Positions 1-6,944 are shown, counted from the stretch's first letter. The stretch is 7,309 nt of DNA from an uncultured Comamonadaceae bacterium (GCA_946482115.1 CAMLQP010000145.1:1-7309); one strand, 5' to 3'. Notes: generated from the sequence alone by a model not told the origin. Numbers and translations are program-made.

Positions 1-691
<691 letters not shown>

Positions 692-693
692 TC

Positions 694-721
694 ATTTTAT
701 CGGGCATGCCCCTTGTGTTCC
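694..721 (-). promoter_or_regulatory. Candidate alaS promoter
   Basis: On the minus strand, TAAAAT (694-699) matches five of six bases of the sigma-70 -10 consensus. GGAACA (716-721), 16 bp upstream, matches three of six of the -35. Transcription would start about 20-25 nt before the alaS ATG. The -35 is weak, and a 10-bp palindrome GGGCATGCCC (702-711) lies in the spacer. This is a by-eye call. Confidence 0.3.
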
Positions 722-758
722 GGCAGGTTCCACACTATTATTTAACATGTTAAATAAT
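713..758 (+). promoter_or_regulatory. Candidate hpa operon promoter(s) overlapping the operator
   Basis: Two sigma-70-like arrangements can be read. The first is TTGTGT (713-718), a 17-bp spacer, and TATTAT (736-741). The second is TCCACA (729-734), an 18-bp spacer, and AATAAT (753-758). The second would place the transcription start at or within a few bases of the hpaR ATG at 764, giving a leaderless message, which fits the lack of a ribosome binding site. In both cases the -10 lies inside or on the edge of the palindrome at 737-758, so a bound repressor would block RNA polymerase. Which one is used cannot be decided from sequence. Confidence 0.45.
737..758. promoter_or_regulatory. 22-bp perfect palindrome, probable HpaR operator
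   Basis: ATTATTTAACA (737-747) is followed immediately by its exact reverse complement (748-758), giving a 22-bp dyad with core TTTAACATGTTAAA. It ends 5 bp before the hpaR start codon, lies in the only strongly AT-rich patch of an otherwise GC-rich window, and overlaps the candidate -10 elements. MarR-family dimers typically bind AT-rich palindromes of about this size, and HpaR is the adjacent regulator, so autorepression of hpaR and the downstream operon is the simplest reading. A further TTAAC half-site lies at 758-762. The palindrome is seen directly; its recognition by HpaR is inferred. Confidence 0.75.
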
Positions 759-763
759 TAACC

Positions 764-1225
764 ATGACATCCCCCTTCTCCCACCGCAACCTGCCCGGCC
801 TGCTGCTGCAGGCGCGCGAATCACTGATGGCCCAGCGCCGGCCGCACCTGCGCGAGCACGGCCTGAGCGACCAGCAATGGCGCGTGCTGCGCGTGCTGGA
901 CGCCCACAATGGCGAGGGTCTCGAAACCGGCCGCATCGCCCGCGAGGCTCAGCTGCTGGGCCCCAGCCTGAGCGGCGTGCTCGCGCGCATGGAGCGCGAT
1001 GGCCTGGTGAGCCGCCAGCGCGACCCGGCGGATGCACGCCGCAGCGTGGTGCTGCCCACACCCCAGGGCCGCGCGCTGGTGCAGGCGCTGTCCGGGGCCG
1101 TCGAGGCGCACTACGCCCATCTGGAAGCCCGGCTGGGCCGCGACAGGCTGGCCCAGCTCTACGCGTTGCTGGACAGCCTGATCGCGCTGCACCCGGACGC
1201 GCCGCCTGCCGAGGAGACCGAATGA
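764..1225 (+). CDS. hpaR: Homoprotocatechuate operon repressor HpaR (MarR family)
   Basis: A 153-residue MarR-family winged-helix regulator. An N-terminal helix (LLLQARESLMAQRRPHL, about 13-29) leads into LSDQQWRVLRVL (34-45). The recognition helix GPSLSGVLARMERDGLV (66-82) and the wing DPADARRSVVLPT (87-99), with the family's D-x-R-R pattern, follow; a C-terminal dimerisation helix covers roughly 103-143. The LLQARE and MERDGLV blocks and the overall length match E. coli HpaR as I recall it, where the protein represses the meta-cleavage operon and is relieved by hydroxyphenylacetates. The ATG at 764 aligns with the family N-terminus, but no Shine-Dalgarno precedes it: the upstream 30 bases are the AT-rich operator. 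It shares ATGA (1222-1225) with hpaG1, so it is cotranscribed with the genes it should control and is probably autoregulated. Confidence 0.93.
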   Translation: MTSPFSHRNLPGLLLQARESLMAQRRPHLREHGLSDQQWRVLRVLDAHNGEGLETGRIAREAQLLGPSLSGVLARMERDGLVSRQRDPADARRSVVLPTPQGRALVQALSGAVEAHYAHLEARLGRDRLAQLYALLDSLIALHPDAPPAEETE

Positions 1226-1836
1226 CACCCTTCCCCGTGACCGGCACCGTCTATGGCGTGCTGCTCAACTTCCAGGCCGAGCGCGACGCGCTGGGCGGGC
1301 GCATGAGCCAGCCGCCCTACCAGGCGCCGCCGCGCGCGCCGGTGCTCTACATCAAGCCCGCCAACACCTGGAGCGCCAGCGGCGCGGCCATCGCCGTGCC
1401 CGCGCACGTGCCCGAGGTGGAGATCGGCGCCAGCGTGGGCCTGGTGATGGGCCCCGCCGGCCGGCTGGCGGGCTGCGTGCTGATGAACGACCTGAGCGTG
1501 CCGCACGAGAGCTTCTACCGCCCGCCGGTCAGATTCAAATGCCTGGACGGCTTCCTGGGCGTGGGCGATGCGGTGGTGGCCACAAACCCCGACATGCTGG
1601 TGCTTGACGTGCGCGTCAACGGCGAGACGCGACAGCGGGTTGACTTCCGCGGCACGGTGCGCGACAGCGCCACCTTGCTGTCCGACGTGGGCGAGTTCAT
1701 GACGCTGCACGCAGGCGATGCGCTGCTGCTAGGTTGTGCGCCGGGCCGGCCGCGGGCGCGCGCGGGCGACCGCATCGAAATCCTCGCGCCGGGTTTCCCG
1801 CCACTGGTCAACCACCTGCTGCCGGAGGCCCTGTGA
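1222..1836 (+). CDS. hpaG1: HpaG1, N-terminal-type subunit of the homoprotocatechuate pathway decarboxylase/isomerase
   Basis: A 204-residue protein of the fumarylacetoacetate-hydrolase (FAH) fold, corresponding to the N-terminal half of the fused E. coli HpaG (HpcE). With HpaG2 it decarboxylates 5-oxo-pent-3-ene-1,2,5-tricarboxylate and isomerises the product to 2-oxo-hept-4-ene-1,7-dioate. Diagnostic blocks are GVLLNFQAERDAL (12-24), PPYQAPPRAPVLYIKPANTW, MNDLSVPHESFYRPPVRFKCLDGF, and the C-terminal GEFMTLHAGDALLLG. The E-x-E metal pair of active FAH domains is replaced by Gly69 and Ser71 (GASVGLVMG), while the later Asp90 remains. The segment between them is about 10 residues shorter than in HpaG2. 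The ATG at 1222 overlaps the hpaR stop and has GAGGAG 5 nt upstream; the open frame continues upstream to 877, but that part lies inside hpaR. It ends in a 4-bp GTGA overlap with hpaG2. Confidence 0.9.
   Translation: MTPFPVTGTVYGVLLNFQAERDALGGRMSQPPYQAPPRAPVLYIKPANTWSASGAAIAVPAHVPEVEIGASVGLVMGPAGRLAGCVLMNDLSVPHESFYRPPVRFKCLDGFLGVGDAVVATNPDMLVLDVRVNGETRQRVDFRGTVRDSATLLSDVGEFMTLHAGDALLLGCAPGRPRARAGDRIEILAPGFPPLVNHLLPEAL
1824..1835 (+). promoter_or_regulatory. Ribosome binding site and GTG start of hpaG2
   Basis: GGAGG (1824-1828) lies 4 nt before GTG (1833-1835), which overlaps the TGA stop of hpaG1 (1834-1836). This fixes the hpaG2 start as GTG instead of the earlier in-frame ATG at 1734 inside hpaG1, and implies translational coupling of the two subunits. 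Confidence 0.7.
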
Positions 1837-2591
1837 AACACGCCCGTGTCGCCTTCAACGGCCGCGTCCACGACGCCACCGAACACGACGGCGCGCTGCG
1901 CCTGGACAGCGGCCGGCGCGTCGGCTTCGACGACGTGATCTGGCTGCCGCCGCTCAAGCCCGTGCCGCTCCCACGCACCGTGATCGCGCTGGGCCTGAAC
2001 TACGCCGACCACGCCAGAGAGCTCGCGTTCAAGGCTCCCGAAGAGCCATTGGCCTTCCTCAAGGGCGAGGGCTCGCTGATCGGTCACCGCGCCCACACCG
2101 TGCGGCCATCGGGCGTGCAGTTCATGCACTACGAGTGCGAGCTGGCGGTGGTGATCGGCCGCACCGCGAAAAAGGTGCACCGCGACGATGCCTACAGCTT
2201 CGTCGCCGGCTACACCGTGGCCAACGACTACGCCATCCGCGACCACCTGGAGAACTGGTACCGCCCCAACCTGCGCGTGAAGAACCGCGACGCCGGCACG
2301 CCCTTGGGCCCTTGGCTGGTGGATGCCGCCGACGTGCCCGACCCCATGGCGCTGGCGCTGCGGACCACGGTCAACGGCCAGGTCACCCAGTCGGGCAACA
2401 CCCGGGACATGATCTTCGACGTGCCCTTCCTGATCGAGTACTTCAGCCACTTCATGACGCTGCAACCCGGCGACCTGATCCTGACCGGAACGCCCGACGG
2501 CGTGGTGGACTGCCGTCCGGGCGACGTCGTCGTGACCGAGGTCGAGCGCATCGGCGCGCTGACCAACACCATCACCGGAGACACACCATGA
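1833..2591 (+). CDS. hpaG2: HpaG2, C-terminal-type subunit of the homoprotocatechuate pathway decarboxylase/isomerase
   Basis: A 252-residue FAH-fold enzyme matching the C-terminal half of fused HpaG/HpcE. It has the complete family signature: GLNYADHARELAFK (about 51-64), PLAFLKGEGSLIG, the metal-binding pair Glu101 and Glu103 in HYECELAVVIGR, and Asp132 in GYTVANDYAIRD. NTRDMIFDVPFLIEYFSHFMTLQPGD and ILTGTPDGV follow. The 29-residue spacing from Glu103 to Asp132 equals that of the HpcE C-domain ligands as I recall them (E278 to D307). It is therefore likely the metal-bearing subunit, paired with the degenerate HpaG1. The GTG start at 1833 is chosen from the ribosome binding site and the GTGA overlap; an ATG at 1734 would extend it 33 codons into hpaG1. 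It shares ATGA (2588-2591) with hpaE. Confidence 0.92.
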   Translation: MKHARVAFNGRVHDATEHDGALRLDSGRRVGFDDVIWLPPLKPVPLPRTVIALGLNYADHARELAFKAPEEPLAFLKGEGSLIGHRAHTVRPSGVQFMHYECELAVVIGRTAKKVHRDDAYSFVAGYTVANDYAIRDHLENWYRPNLRVKNRDAGTPLGPWLVDAADVPDPMALALRTTVNGQVTQSGNTRDMIFDVPFLIEYFSHFMTLQPGDLILTGTPDGVVDCRPGDVVVTEVERIGALTNTITGDTP

Positions 2592-4036
2592 GAGTCGACC
2601 ACCTGATAGGCGGAGAAGCCATCGCGGGCCGAGACTATTTCGAAACCGTCAACCCCGCCACCCAGGACGTGCTGGCCGAGGTGGCCGCCGGCGGCGCGCC
2701 GGAAGTGAACGCGGCCGTGGCCGCCGCCAAGGCCGCTTTCCCGAAATGGGCCAGCACGCCGGCCACCGAGCGCGCGAAGCTGCTGCGCAAGCTGGGCGAC
2801 CTGATCACGAAACATGTGCCCGATATCGCTCAGACCGAAACCCGGGACACCGGCCAGGTGATCGCGCAGACCGGCAAGCAGCTGGTGCCGCGCGCGGCCG
2901 ACAACTTCCACTACTTCGCCGAGATGTGCACGCGCGTGGACGGCCACACCTACCCCACGCCCACGCACCTGAACTACACGCTGTTCCACCCGGTGGGCGT
3001 GTGCGCGCTCATCAGCCCCTGGAACGTGCCTTTCATGACGGCTACCTGGAAGGTCGCGCCCTGCCTCGCGTTCGGCAACACCGCCGTGCTCAAGATGAGC
3101 GAGCTCTCGCCGCTGACCGCCGCGCGCCTGGGCGAGCTGGCGCTGGAGGCCGGCATCCCGCCGGGCGTGCTCAACATCGTGCACGGCTATGGCAGCGAGG
3201 CGGGCGAGCCGCTCGTGAGCCACCCGGACGTGCGTGCCATCAGCTTCACCGGCTCCACCGCCACCGGCAACCGCATCGTCAAGGCTGCCGGGCTGAAGAA
3301 GTTCAGCATGGAGCTTGGCGGAAAGAGCCCCTTCGTCATCTTTGACGACGCTGATCTGGATCGCGCGCTCGACGCTGCCGTGTTCATGATCTTCTCCAAC
3401 AACGGCGAGCGCTGCACCGCCGGCAGCCGCATCCTGGTGCAGCAGAGCATCTATGCCGACTTCGCGGCGAAATTCGCCGAACGGGCCCGCAGGATCACCG
3501 TCGGCGACCCGCTGGACGAGCAGACCATCATCGGCCCCATGATCAGCCCGGGTCACCTGGCCAAGGTGCGCGGCTACATCGAACTCGGCCCGAAGGAAGG
3601 TGCGACCCTCCTGTGCGGCGGCCTCGACGTGCCGGCGCACCTGCGACAAGGCAACTACGTCATGCCCACTGTCTTCGCCGACGTCGACAACCGCATGAAG
3701 ATCGCGCAGGACGAGATCTTCGGCCCCGTGGCCTGCCTGATTCCGTTCCGCGACGAGGCCCATGCCATCGAGCTGGCCAACGACATCGCCTACGGCCTGT
3801 CCAGCTACGTCTGGACCGAGAACATCGGCAAGGCGCACCGCGTGGCCGCTGCCGTGGAGGCCGGCATGTGCTTCGTCAACAGCCAGAACGTGCGCGATCT
3901 GCGCCAGCCCTTTGGCGGCACCAAGGCCAGCGGCACCGGCCGCGAAGGCGGCACCTGGAGCTACGAGGTGTTCTGCGAGCCCAAGAACGTGGCGGTGTCG
4001 CTCGGCAGCCACCACATCCCCCACTGGGGCGCCTGA
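2588..4036 (+). CDS. hpaE: 5-carboxymethyl-2-hydroxymuconate semialdehyde dehydrogenase
   Basis: A 482-residue NAD-dependent aldehyde dehydrogenase, close to the usual ~488 of HpaE. It oxidises the ring-cleavage product of HpaD, 5-carboxymethyl-2-hydroxymuconate semialdehyde, to the dicarboxylate. All ALDH landmarks are present: Asn146 in ISPWNVPF, the cofactor lysine Lys169 in LKMSELSP, FTGSTATG (220-227), the general base Glu242 in MELGGKSP, the nucleophile Cys276 in NNGERCTAGSR, EIFGPV, and PFGGTKASGTGREGG near the C-terminus. The ATG at 2588 has GGAG (2577-2580) 7 nt upstream and overlaps the hpaG2 stop. The same frame is open upstream to 1736, but that portion is the shadow of hpaG2. The specific substrate is assigned from family resemblance and operon position between hpaG2 and hpaD. 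Confidence 0.95.
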   Translation: MRVDHLIGGEAIAGRDYFETVNPATQDVLAEVAAGGAPEVNAAVAAAKAAFPKWASTPATERAKLLRKLGDLITKHVPDIAQTETRDTGQVIAQTGKQLVPRAADNFHYFAEMCTRVDGHTYPTPTHLNYTLFHPVGVCALISPWNVPFMTATWKVAPCLAFGNTAVLKMSELSPLTAARLGELALEAGIPPGVLNIVHGYGSEAGEPLVSHPDVRAISFTGSTATGNRIVKAAGLKKFSMELGGKSPFVIFDDADLDRALDAAVFMIFSNNGERCTAGSRILVQQSIYADFAAKFAERARRITVGDPLDEQTIIGPMISPGHLAKVRGYIELGPKEGATLLCGGLDVPAHLRQGNYVMPTVFADVDNRMKIAQDEIFGPVACLIPFRDEAHAIELANDIAYGLSSYVWTENIGKAHRVAAAVEAGMCFVNSQNVRDLRQPFGGTKASGTGREGGTWSYEVFCEPKNVAVSLGSHHIPHWGA

Positions 4037-4044
4037 AAGGAGGT
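4037..4044 (+). promoter_or_regulatory. Full-consensus Shine-Dalgarno of hpaD
   Basis: AAGGAGGT (4037-4044) is fully complementary to the 16S rRNA anti-SD and sits 6 nt before the hpaD ATG, starting directly after the hpaE stop codon. It is the strongest ribosome binding site inside the operon and suggests high translation of the ring-cleavage dioxygenase. Confidence 0.85.
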
Positions 4045-4050
4045 CTGACC

Positions 4051-4914
4051 ATGGGCAAACTCGCACTGGCCGCCAAGATCACCCACGTGCCGTCCATGTA
4101 CCTCAGCGAGCTGGACGGCCCGCACAAGGGCTGCCGCCAGGCCGCCATCGACGGCCACGTCGAGATCGGCCGCCGCTGCCGCGAACTCGGTGTGGACACC
4201 ATCGTGGTGTTCGACGTGCACTGGCTGGTCAACAGCGAGTACCACGTCAACTGCGCGCCACGCTTCGCCGGCACCTACACCAGCAACGAGCTGCCACACT
4301 TCATCAAGAACATGCCCTATGCCTACCCGGGCAACCCGGCGCTGGGTCACCTGATCGCCGACGTCGCCAACGAGGCCGGCGTCAGGAGCCGCGCCCACAG
4401 CGACACCACGCTGGAACTGGAGTACGGCACGCTGGTGCCCATGCGCTACATGAACGCCGACCAGCATTTCAAGGTGGTGAGCGTGAGCGGCTGGTGCATG
4501 TGGCACAGCCTGGAGGAAAGCGCCCGCTTCGGCCGCGCCGTGCGCCGCGCCATCGAGGAACGCTACGACGGCACGGTCGCGGTCTTCGCCAGCGGTTCGC
4601 TGAGCCACCATTTCGCCGACAACGGGACCGCGCCCGATTTCATGCACAAGGTCTGGGACCCCTTCCTGGAGCAGGTGGACCGGCGGGTCGTCGAACTCTG
4701 GGAGCGCGGCGACTGGGCCACCTTCTGCGCCATGCTGCCGCTGTACAACGAAAAGTGCTGGGGCGAAGGCGGCATGCACGACACCGCGATGCTGCTGGGC
4801 GCCCTGGGCTGGAGCCAGTACGAGGGCCGCGCCGAGGTCATCACGCCCTACTTCGGCAGCTCGGGCACCGGCCAGATCAACGCCGTCTTCCCGGTCAACC
4901 CCCTGAAAGACTGA
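4051..4914 (+). CDS. hpaD: 3,4-dihydroxyphenylacetate (homoprotocatechuate) 2,3-dioxygenase
   Basis: A 287-residue class III (LigB-like) extradiol dioxygenase. It opens the aromatic ring of homoprotocatechuate next to the hydroxyls using Fe(II) and O2, giving 5-carboxymethyl-2-hydroxymuconate semialdehyde. Expected iron ligands are visible: His12 in AAKITHVPSMY, His57 in VVFDVHWLVNS, and Glu239 in WGEGGMHD. His186 of ASGSLSHHF is the likely acid-base residue. YTSNELPHFIKNMPY, LEYGTLVPMRYMN and the C-terminal FGSSGTGQINAVFP closely match E. coli HpaD as I recall it. This is not the cupin/vicinal-oxygen-chelate type of homoprotocatechuate dioxygenase found in some Gram-positives. The ATG at 4051 has a perfect Shine-Dalgarno. 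The stop is 2 bp before hpaF. Confidence 0.96.
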   Translation: MGKLALAAKITHVPSMYLSELDGPHKGCRQAAIDGHVEIGRRCRELGVDTIVVFDVHWLVNSEYHVNCAPRFAGTYTSNELPHFIKNMPYAYPGNPALGHLIADVANEAGVRSRAHSDTTLELEYGTLVPMRYMNADQHFKVVSVSGWCMWHSLEESARFGRAVRRAIEERYDGTVAVFASGSLSHHFADNGTAPDFMHKVWDPFLEQVDRRVVELWERGDWATFCAMLPLYNEKCWGEGGMHDTAMLLGALGWSQYEGRAEVITPYFGSSGTGQINAVFPVNPLKD

Positions 4915-4916
4915 AC

Positions 4917-5321
4917 ATGCCGCATCTCGTGATCCTCTACACCGGCAACCTCGAATCCCAGGTGCCGATGGATGCCCTGTGCCGCGAAGCCGCCGACGCC
5001 ATGCTGGCCGTGCACGACGAGGAGGACCGCCAGGTCTTCCCGACCGGCGGCACCCGCGTGCTGGCCTACCCGGCGCCCCACTTCGCGGTAGCCGACGGCA
5101 GCGGCGACTACGGCTTCATGTACCTGAACCTGCGCATGGGCAAAGGGCGCAGCGCCGCCACGCAGCAACGCGCGGGCGAAGCGGTGCTGGCCGCCGTGCG
5201 CCGCCACCTCGATGCCCTGATGGCACGGCAACCCATAGGCGTGACACTGCAGGTGGACGAAGGCCATGAGGTTTTCGACACCAAACACAGCACGCTGCAC
5301 CCGCTGTTCCGGAAAGCCTGA
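4917..5321 (+). CDS. hpaF: 5-carboxymethyl-2-hydroxymuconate delta-isomerase
   Basis: A 134-residue member of the tautomerase superfamily (CHMI/HpcD type), slightly longer than the ~126 of the E. coli enzyme. It isomerises 5-carboxymethyl-2-hydroxymuconate to 5-oxo-pent-3-ene-1,2,5-tricarboxylate, the HpaG substrate. The sequence begins MPHLVILYTGNLE; Pro2, exposed after removal of Met, is the catalytic N-terminal proline that defines the superfamily. Other CHMI-like blocks are FPTGGTRVLAYPAPHFAVADG (about 40-60), YGFMYLNLRMGKGRS, and the closing FDTKHSTLHPLF. It starts 2 bp after hpaD with only a weak purine-rich site (GAAAGA, overlapping the hpaD end), so it is probably translated by coupling to hpaD. 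Confidence 0.92.
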   Translation: MPHLVILYTGNLESQVPMDALCREAADAMLAVHDEEDRQVFPTGGTRVLAYPAPHFAVADGSGDYGFMYLNLRMGKGRSAATQQRAGEAVLAAVRRHLDALMARQPIGVTLQVDEGHEVFDTKHSTLHPLFRKA

Positions 5322-5324
5322 GCC

Positions 5325-6140
5325 ATGCTGGACAACACCACCATCGCCGCCCTCGCGGCCGAGCTGGACCACAGCGAGCGCACGCGCGTCGCGGTCGAGC
5401 ATTTCTCCAAGCGCTTTCCCGACATGACCATCGAGGACGGCTACCGCGTCGGCCGCGCCTGGGTCGCCCTGCAGATCGTCAACGGTGCGCGCGTGATCGG
5501 TCACAAGATCGGCCTGACCAGCCGAGCCATGCAGCAGGCCAGCCAGATCGACGAGCCCGACTACGGCACGCTGCTGGACCATATGCGCTTCGACTGCACG
5601 CCAGACGAGGTGCTGGACATCCCCCACGGCCGCTTCATCGCGCCCCGCGTGGAGGTGGAACTGGCCTTCGTGCTCAAGGCCCCGCTGCGCGGCCCCGCCG
5701 TCGGCGTGGAGCAGGTGCTGGCCGCCACCGACTACGTGACGCCAGCGATCGAGATCATCGATGCCCGCATCGAGCAGTTCGACCGTCACACAAAAGCCAT
5801 GCGCAAGGTGTTCGACACCATCAGCGACAACGCGGCCAATGCCGGCATCGTGCTGGGCGCGGGCCGCGCCGACCCGCACGCCGTTGACCTGCCCTGGTGT
5901 GGCGCCATACTGCGCCAGAACGGCGTGGTGGAGGAAACCGGCCTGGCGGCCGGCGTTCAGGGCCACCCCGCCATCGGCATCGCCTGGCTGGCCAACAAGC
6001 TCGCCCCCTGGGGCGAATGCCTGGCCGCCGGCGAGGTGGTGCTGGCCGGCTCCTTCACCCGGCCGGTGGCCGCCCGCGTGGGCGACCATTTCGAAGCCGA
6101 CTACGGCCCGCTGGGCCGGCTTTCTTTCCGTTTTGTCTGA
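5325..6140 (+). CDS. hpaH: 2-oxo-hept-4-ene-1,7-dioate hydratase
   Basis: A 271-residue hydratase of the MhpD/HpcG family (FAH fold). It adds water to 2-oxo-hept-4-ene-1,7-dioate, giving 4-hydroxy-2-oxo-heptane-1,7-dioate. Family features are [12 protein letters not shown] with Lys61, the metal-binding pair Glu110/Glu112 in [11 protein letters not shown], Glu143 in [11 protein letters not shown], and [11 protein letters not shown] (about 168-178). The spacing of the three Glu (2 and 31 residues) matches the Mg ligands of HpcG as I recall them (E106, E108, E139). Position between hpaF and hpaI supports the hepta-dioate substrate over the shorter MhpD substrate. The ATG at 5325 lies 3 bp after hpaF with GGAAAG about 9 nt upstream. 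Confidence 0.94.
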   Translation: MLDNTTIAALAAELDHSERTRVAVEHFSKRFPDMTIEDGYRVGRAWVALQIVNGARVIGHKIGLTSRAMQQASQIDEPDYGTLLDHMRFDCTPDEVLDIPHGRFIAPRVEVELAFVLKAPLRGPAVGVEQVLAATDYVTPAIEIIDARIEQFDRHTKAMRKVFDTISDNAANAGIVLGAGRADPHAVDLPWCGAILRQNGVVEETGLAAGVQGHPAIGIAWLANKLAPWGECLAAGEVVLAGSFTRPVAARVGDHFEADYGPLGRLSFRFV

Positions 6141-6149
6141 ACCCACCCC

Positions 6150-6932
6150 ATGAACACACCCACCAACCCCTTCAAGCAGGCCATGACCGAAGGCCGCGTG
6201 CAGATCGGCCTGTGGTCCACGCTGGCCGATGCCTACGCCGTCGAACTCCTGGCCACCGCCGGCTTCGACTGGCTGCTGCTGGATGGCGAGCACGCACCCA
6301 GCGACATCCGCTCCCTGCTGGCCCAGCTGCAGGCCGTGGCGCCCTACGCCAGCCACCCCATCGTGCGTGTGCCGGTGGGCGACGTGGCACTGATCAAGCA
6401 AGTGCTGGACATCGGCGCGCAGACGGTTCTGGTCCCCATGGTGGACACGCCCGAGCAGGCCGCACTGATGGCGCGCGCCATGCGCTACCCGCAGGCGGAT
6501 GACGTCCAGGGCCGAGGCGGCATACGCGGCATGGCCGGTGCACGCGCCTCGCGCTGGGGGCTGTACCCGGGTTACGTGCACGAGGCCAACGCGCAGGCCT
6601 GCCTGCTGGTGCAGGCCGAGACGGCCGAGGCCATGCGCAACCTCGACGCCATCGCCACCACGCCTGGCGTGGACGGTGTGTTCATCGGCCCCGCCGACCT
6701 GAGCGCCTCCATGGGCCACCCGGGCAACCCCGGCCACCCGGACGTCCAGGCCGCCATCACTGACGGCATCGCGCGCATCCTCAAGGCCGGCAAGGCGCCC
6801 GGCATCCTGGCCACGCAGGAGGCACAGGCACGCCACTGGCTGGCACTGGGGGCACGTTTCGTGGCCGTGGGCATAGACGCCCAGCTGCTGGCCCAGACCA
6901 CCCGCGCGCTGCGCCAGCGCTTCGCCGTCTGA
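6150..6932 (+). CDS. hpaI: 4-hydroxy-2-oxo-heptane-1,7-dioate aldolase
   Basis: A 260-residue class II (metal-dependent) pyruvate aldolase of the HpcH/HpaI family. It cleaves 4-hydroxy-2-oxo-heptane-1,7-dioate to pyruvate and succinate semialdehyde. The catalytic set is present: His48 in LLLDGEHAP, Arg73 in PIVRVP, and metal ligands Glu157 in LVQAETAEA and Asp183 in [12 protein letters not shown]. These correspond to H45, R70, E149 and D175 of E. coli HpaI, with the offset rising from +3 to +8 because of a net 5-residue insertion in between (see findings). [12 protein letters not shown] and [14 protein letters not shown] are also typical. It starts 9 bp after hpaH with a pyrimidine-rich gap and no Shine-Dalgarno, so it probably depends on termination-reinitiation. 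The product succinate semialdehyde is the substrate of the downstream gabD. Confidence 0.95.
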   Translation: MNTPTNPFKQAMTEGRVQIGLWSTLADAYAVELLATAGFDWLLLDGEHAPSDIRSLLAQLQAVAPYASHPIVRVPVGDVALIKQVLDIGAQTVLVPMVDTPEQAALMARAMRYPQADDVQGRGGIRGMAGARASRWGLYPGYVHEANAQACLLVQAETAEAMRNLDAIATTPGVDGVFIGPADLSASMGHPGNPGHPDVQAAITDGIARILKAGKAPGILATQEAQARHWLALGARFVAVGIDAQLLAQTTRALRQRFAV

Positions 6933-6944
6933 TTGGCTCTTTCT

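Larger units (their letters stand above)
764..6932 (+). other. Homoprotocatechuate degradation operon hpaR-G1-G2-E-D-F-H-I
   Basis: Eight same-strand genes with no room for internal promoters or terminators. Junctions are 4-bp overlaps (hpaR/G1, G1/G2, G2/E) or gaps of 14, 2, 3 and 9 bp (E/D, D/F, F/H, H/I). The catabolic order G-E-D-F-H-I is the same as in the E. coli hpa (hpc) meta-cleavage cluster as I recall it. Here the regulator is the first cistron rather than a divergent gene. Together the products convert homoprotocatechuate to pyruvate, CO2 and succinate semialdehyde. Confidence 0.88.

Noticed and set aside
877..1221. Upstream extension of the hpaG1 frame within hpaR
   Set aside because: Arg/Pro/Gly-rich low-complexity translation overlapping the real hpaR frame. 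The ATG at 1222 with GAGGAG upstream and the ATGA overlap gives the expected HpaG1 N-terminus.
1736..2587. Long upstream extension of the hpaE reading frame
   Set aside because: The extension is Arg/Pro-rich out-of-frame translation of hpaG2. The ATG at 2588 has a ribosome binding site and matches the normal aldehyde dehydrogenase N-terminus.
2228..4066. 612-codon minus-strand open frame opposite hpaE
   Set aside because: Same composition artefact of high-GC coding DNA, fully covered by hpaE and the end of hpaG2 on the plus strand.
764..6932. A previously undescribed biological system in the operon
   Set aside because: All eight genes fit known families of the homoprotocatechuate meta-cleavage pathway with intact key residues apart from the noted HpaG1 changes. 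No unexplained gene or large unexplained non-coding stretch remains.
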